DNA from: an uncultured Paraprevotella sp.
Lineage (GTDB): Bacteria > Bacteroidota > Bacteroidia > Bacteroidales > Bacteroidaceae
Assembly (NCBI GenBank): GCA_944321345.1
Contig: CALUKY010000007.1
Span: 1 to 64,000, forward strand
DNA length: 64,000 bases
Direction of reading: 5' to 3'
Position numbers and translations under genes: made by a program. The notes under the pieces are model-generated. The model worked only from the letters and a program-made list of their open reading frames with translations, was not told where the DNA came from and did no database searches. Positions 60,321-64,000 of the stretch are shown here, piece by piece. Each line of letters starts with the position of its first letter. Position 1 is the stretch's first letter.

Positions 60321-61547
60321 TTATTTATTGCTTTTAAAGGTTTTCAGAATCTGCTCGATACGCGCAAACTGAGCACCCATATTGAGGTTCAAGTAAATGC
60401 GGTACAGAGGCTGTGCCCAACGCAAGGTATCCTTCGGCGCCAGTACACGGACAATCTCCATCGGACGAAGAGCCTGCGCATAATACGCAACGGATTTCTG
60501 ACGCAGATTCTCATATTCGTCACTGGCAATATAGGCCGCAGCCGAATCGCTCATCTGAACCGCCAGATTACAAAAGGCAAGCCCCTTATTATAATAGGCA
60601 TACATGTAAATGGAATCATAGGCAATGGCACTGTCGGCCGAAGAGATACATTCCTGATAACGTTGCAGGTTCAGCAATACCAGACTTCTGGCATACCAGA
60701 AGAAAGGACTCTTCGAACGGATGGTCAGCATGGTATCGGTCAGGCTCAAAGCCTGCTCATAGCGATGATTCGCATTCAGATAATCGGTCAGACTGGCAAA
60801 GAAAAACGAATAGTCGGGATCGTACATCAATCCGGATTTCAAGGTAGCCAGCCAATTGGCGGTATCACCCAAGGCAAGATATGCCTTTGCCTGATATTCG
60901 TAGATAAAATGACGCAAGATCGTATCTTGCAAAGCCAGTGATGAATAACTGAGAACTTTTTGCGGTTCGTTCAGTTTGTAACCGCATAAAGTGCTCCAAC
61001 GGGCAACTTTCCAGATCAGGGAATCCTGGAGGGGTCCGTTTTTCTTAAAGAAATCTTTCTCGTTGGCAAGGAGATAACTGTCGAAGAAATCATATGCTTT
61101 GGCAAAATCGTTCTTCATGAAATAGAACTTTCCGCCATTCAGCAGATTGGTCTGATAACTCCGAAGCAGATCACAGGCTTTTTCCCGGTATTTCCTTTTC
61201 TTTTTCTCAGAAGACAAACTGTCGGCTATCGAATCGTAACGCTCCATGTGCTGAAACATGGCATAGATACTATTGAAAAATTTGACCGTATCATAGCTTT
61301 GCTTGAGATACAGCTTTTCGTTCTCCATATCGTTGATTTTACGATTCATCAAAGCAGCATAATAATAGTAGTCCAGACGCCTGTATATATTCTTTTCCGT
61401 CTTGACTGCCTCTAATAATTTGGTTTCCGTCTGCTCCAGATTGGATCCGGTTTTAATGGCTTCTTTGGCTTCCTTCAATATGTTTCCACCACTGACAACC
61501 GAACAGGCTAAAAGCAGCAAGACACCTAAAGCATATTTTCTCTTCAT
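60321..61547 (-). CDS. Exported TPR protein
   Basis: The 408-aa product starts MKRKYALGVLLLLACSVVSG, a signal peptide with a possible lipobox (LLLAC). TPR-like helix pairs follow throughout, such as KAYLALGDTANWLATLKSGL and YNKGLAFCNLAVQMSDSAAA. The frame is open from 61589, but the ATG at 61547 begins the signal. It is related in layout to the next upstream TPR protein (both have a GDTANW block), suggesting a duplication. It is a periplasmic or envelope scaffold of unknown partner. Confidence 0.82.
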   Translation of the reverse strand: MKRKYALGVLLLLACSVVSGGNILKEAKEAIKTGSNLEQTETKLLEAVKTEKNIYRRLDYYYYAALMNRKINDMENEKLYLKQSYDTVKFFNSIYAMFQHMERYDSIADSLSSEKKKRKYREKACDLLRSYQTNLLNGGKFYFMKNDFAKAYDFFDSYLLANEKDFFKKNGPLQDSLIWKVARWSTLCGYKLNEPQKVLSYSSLALQDTILRHFIYEYQAKAYLALGDTANWLATLKSGLMYDPDYSFFFASLTDYLNANHRYEQALSLTDTMLTIRSKSPFFWYARSLVLLNLQRYQECISSADSAIAYDSIYMYAYYNKGLAFCNLAVQMSDSAAAYIASDEYENLRQKSVAYYAQALRPMEIVRVLAPKDTLRWAQPLYRIYLNLNMGAQFARIEQILKTFKSNK

Positions 61548-61561
61548 TGGTTTTCTAACAG

Positions 61562-61592
61562 AAAAGGTGGTGTGTTCCAAGCACACCACCCT
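61562..61592 (-). terminator. Hairpin between the two TPR genes
   Basis: GGTGGTGTG (61566-61574) pairs with CACACCACC (61582-61590). Its minus-strand tail is TTTTCTG. It lies 46 bp past the upstream gene's stop and may reduce read-through into the second TPR gene. Confidence 0.75.
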
Positions 61593-61635
61593 ATTTTGAT
61601 TACAAAAATTGTTGCGTTCGAAGCAAATACGTTGA

Positions 61636-62841
61636 TTACAGACCCAGAAGATCGTCCATTTCCTTCTGCTTGGCCTTGTCGCCCATAATGTAATAAACTG
61701 TGCTTAAACGGCTGGCCCAACGGTTTACATTGTCAGGCTCCAGTTCTTTCACCTTCAGGAAGAAAGGAAGAGCCTTCTCATAATAAGCCTTTACTTTCTT
61801 GATCTCTTCGTTGTTCTGAGCTACGGTCAGCTTCTTCTTGGAAAGTGTTTCGTTAAGGGCATAACCTTCGTTGCAATAGCACACACCAGCATTATAGAAT
61901 GCGTCGGAGAACGTAGGATCGATCTCTGTGGTCTTTACAAAATAAGTAACGGCCTCTGTGTACTTGTTCTGTCCGAAGAGCACAACACCCTTGGAATAGT
62001 TTCCGATCTTGCTGTTCGGATCCTTTGCCAGAAGTTCATCGGCAAAAGCCAAAGCAGACGCTTCGTCTTTCTTGTCCAGATAATAAGCCAACAGATTTTG
62101 GGCAACCACCTCAGCCTGAACACCACTTAAGGCAAATTCCTTGGAAGTCTTGACCCAATTTGCGGTATCTCCCTGCTCCAGATAAGTAGTCAGACGCAAC
62201 TGACGGACAGTTTCCAGCTCCTTGTCATACTTCAATGCCTGATTGATATACTTCTCTACATTCTGATAGTTCTTGTCGTTGTAAGCTGCCAGACAAGCGT
62301 AATAAGCGATCTGATTTTCATCAAATACAGAATCTTTCAATACCTTCGGCTCATTCTCCACCAGCTTTACAGTCTGAGGGTAGCTCAACCATTTGTCATA
62401 AGCGGTATAAGCATCGCTATACTGTTTGTTGTTGAAGAAGAACTGTCCGCAGTACATATAGAATGTACGGAACTTCATGGCGTTGCCCTTGTTTTTCTGA
62501 TAGAACTCTTTATCCTCATCCAATTCATTGCACTTCTCATAAGCATCGATACATGCGTAGAGATTCTTGGCAAACTTCATGGTGTCAAGCGGCTGGCTGG
62601 CAGCAGCCTTATTCAGCTCCGTTGCAAACACACGCTGATAAATATCACCCTGAACATCCCATGCCAAAGCCATTTTCTTGGTCTTTCCACTGGTCAGCGC
62701 CTCAGTCAAAACAGTCTGTGCCTCGTCCAATTTATTTTCATCAATCAAACTCTGTGCCTTACGGATCAACTTATCCTGACCAAAAGCTGTTGAAGCAGCC
62801 AGAACCAAGGCAATTGAACATAAAATTTTCTTCATAAACAC
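61636..62841 (-). CDS. Exported TPR protein downstream of gyrA
   Basis: The 401-aa product has a signal peptide (KKILCSIALVLAASTAFGQ) and TPR units across the mature part (DKLIRKAQSLIDENKLDEAQ; NYSKGVVLFGQNKYTEAVTY; DAFYNAGVCYCNEGYALNE). The start is the first ATG or the one 6 bp further in (62835). It begins 22 bp after gyrA and is probably co-transcribed with it. It is a likely periplasmic scaffold; its partner is unknown. Confidence 0.87.
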   Translation of the reverse strand: MFMKKILCSIALVLAASTAFGQDKLIRKAQSLIDENKLDEAQTVLTEALTSGKTKKMALAWDVQGDIYQRVFATELNKAAASQPLDTMKFAKNLYACIDAYEKCNELDEDKEFYQKNKGNAMKFRTFYMYCGQFFFNNKQYSDAYTAYDKWLSYPQTVKLVENEPKVLKDSVFDENQIAYYACLAAYNDKNYQNVEKYINQALKYDKELETVRQLRLTTYLEQGDTANWVKTSKEFALSGVQAEVVAQNLLAYYLDKKDEASALAFADELLAKDPNSKIGNYSKGVVLFGQNKYTEAVTYFVKTTEIDPTFSDAFYNAGVCYCNEGYALNETLSKKKLTVAQNNEEIKKVKAYYEKALPFFLKVKELEPDNVNRWASRLSTVYYIMGDKAKQKEMDDLLGL

Positions 62842-62863
62842 AATGTTTTTAATATATAATTAA

Positions 62864-64000
62864 TTAGTTGTCATTATCGTTTTCTTCCAATCCGTCGAAA
62901 AGAGAAGCCTGTGCTTGTGTTTCATTTCCAGTCTCTTCCATTACAATCGGATTTTCATCTGCAACCGTAACATCTGTCTGTTCTTCTTCAGACACGATTT
63001 CTTCCTCTTCGGTCTGCACCTTACATACGCTGCTGATCTGATCGTTGCGTTTCTCCAGATTAATCAGACGCACTCCCTGTGTTGCCCGTCCCATAATGCG
63101 GACATCGGCCACTTTCAGGCGGATGGTAATACCGCTCTTGTTGATGATCATCAGATCATTCTCGTCGGTAACCACCTTAATAGCCACCAGCTTGCCGGTC
63201 TTGTCGGTGATGTTCAGTGTCTTCACACCCTTGGCACCACGGTTGGTGACACGATAGTCTTCAATATCGGAACGCTTACCGTAACCCTGTTCGCTGACTA
63301 CCATAATGGTTTCGGTCTTCGGATCGTTTACGCAAACCATTCCTACTACCTCATCGCTTCCGTCTTCATCCAGAGTCATTCCCTTCACACCGGTAGCCGT
63401 ACGGCCCATACATCTTACGGCAGACTCATTGAAACGGATGGCACGACCGTTCTTGTTGGCGATAATGATCTCATTCTCACCGTTGGTCAGACGTACTCCG
63501 ATAACACGGTCATCCTCGCGGATGGTAATGGCGTTCACACCATTCACACGCGGACGGGAGTATTCTGTCAGACAAGTCTTCTTGATGATACCGTTCTTGG
63601 TACAGAACACCACAAAGTGACGGGCGCAGAACTCCGGATCGGACAGGTTCTTGATTCGCAGACAAGCATTGATGGCATCGTCCGAATCGATGTTCAGCAT
63701 ATTCTGGATAGCACGTCCCTTGGAATTCTTTGCTCCCTCAGGAATATCATAAACCTTAAGCCAGAAGCAACGTCCTTTCTGAGTAAAGAACAGCATGGTG
63801 TTGTGCATGGTAGCCGGATAAATATACTCTACAAAGTCGGCGTCACGGGTACTGCTGCCCTTGCTGCCCACTCCACCACGGGCCTGAGCCTTAAACTCGG
63901 CGAGCGGCGTACGCTTGATATATCCCAAATGGCTGATCGTAATGACCATCTCATCATCAGCATAGAAATCTTCCGGATTGAACTCCTCGCTTGAATAAAC
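62864..64000 (-). CDS. gyrA: DNA gyrase subunit A, C-terminal part
   Basis: The gene continues beyond the window's right edge; about 379 C-terminal codons are here. They encode the gyrase-specific beta-pinwheel with repeated blades (GYIKRTPLAEFKAQ, FFTQKGRCFWLKVYDIPEG, NKNGRAIRFNESAVRCMGR, NKSGITIRLKVADVRIMGR). The GyrA box QARGGVG is present, which distinguishes gyrase from topoisomerase IV. An acidic tail ends the protein. The catalytic Tyr lies outside the window. A TPR gene follows 22 bp downstream. Confidence 0.96.
   Translation of the reverse strand, partial: VYSSEEFNPEDFYADDEMVITISHLGYIKRTPLAEFKAQARGGVGSKGSSTRDADFVEYIYPATMHNTMLFFTQKGRCFWLKVYDIPEGAKNSKGRAIQNMLNIDSDDAINACLRIKNLSDPEFCARHFVVFCTKNGIIKKTCLTEYSRPRVNGVNAITIREDDRVIGVRLTNGENEIIIANKNGRAIRFNESAVRCMGRTATGVKGMTLDEDGSDEVVGMVCVNDPKTETIMVVSEQGYGKRSDIEDYRVTNRGAKGVKTLNITDKTGKLVAIKVVTDENDLMIINKSGITIRLKVADVRIMGRATQGVRLINLEKRNDQISSVCKVQTEEEEIVSEEEQTDVTVADENPIVMEETGNETQAQASLFDGLEENDNDN

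Overview
The window is chromosomal DNA of a gut-type Bacteroidota, most likely Bacteroides or Phocaeicola (family Bacteroidaceae). Upstream of many genes I see the Bacteroidales sigma-ABfr promoter, a -7 box TAnnTTTG with a -33 TTTG-like box about 20 nt upstream. The gene set fits: large surface lipoproteins, a PiT transporter with a long C-terminal cytoplasmic part, gyrA followed by TPR genes, and families such as DUF4494. I cannot name the species.

Layout. (1) 1-2000 is an AT-rich, decayed accessory patch. It holds a Pvc16/DUF4255 fragment fused to a truncated cas9, an apparently intact orphan tracrRNA, and a Panacea-type toxin-antitoxin pair whose second gene has an in-frame TAG. (2) 2.0-12.3 kb (minus) is one tightly packed run: carA, carB, an SLC13 permease, cysC, cysD, cysN and a sulfotransferase. 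Together these would import sulfate, make PAPS and transfer the sulfonate group. (3) 12.4-34.1 kb is housekeeping and metabolism: a MORN protein with glycogen branching enzyme, acyl-CoA ligase, yggS, an aminotransferase, a LolC/E-type permease, a PiT transporter next to a PhoB/PhoR-like pair, a FolK-like protein, lepA with a Crp-family regulator, and tilS. (4) 34.1-34.4 kb carries three identical tRNA-Cys genes in tandem. (5) 34.5-48.6 kb is an AT-rich island with a divergent XRE regulator and nine plus-strand genes for exported or envelope proteins. They include an LPP20-like lipoprotein, DUF5683, LamG lipoproteins, a transglutaminase-like protein, FN3-type lipoproteins, an FGE/C-lectin-type protein, a beta-helix protein ending in a dockerin, and a protein with three cohesin-like repeats. 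The island ends at a decayed IS256-type transposase. (6) 48.6-64 kb is core again: an RluA-type synthase, fhs, an aldose epimerase, a glycosyltransferase, rarA, glnS, TPR proteins, a dus gene and the 3' part of gyrA.

Two systems stand out. The island looks like an undescribed surface-assembly locus, with a candidate dockerin/cohesin pair encoded by adjacent genes and transcribed from a well-matched promoter at 34941-34972. The carAB-to-sulfotransferase run links carbamoyl-phosphate synthesis to a sulfonation pathway like the steroid-sulfonating cluster reported in B. thetaiotaomicron. The left edge preserves a dead type II CRISPR locus whose tracrRNA still has a promoter and terminator.

All domain calls come from reading the sequence; no search was run. 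Where a promoter or ribosome-binding context placed the true start downstream of the longest open frame, I used the shorter start and said so.
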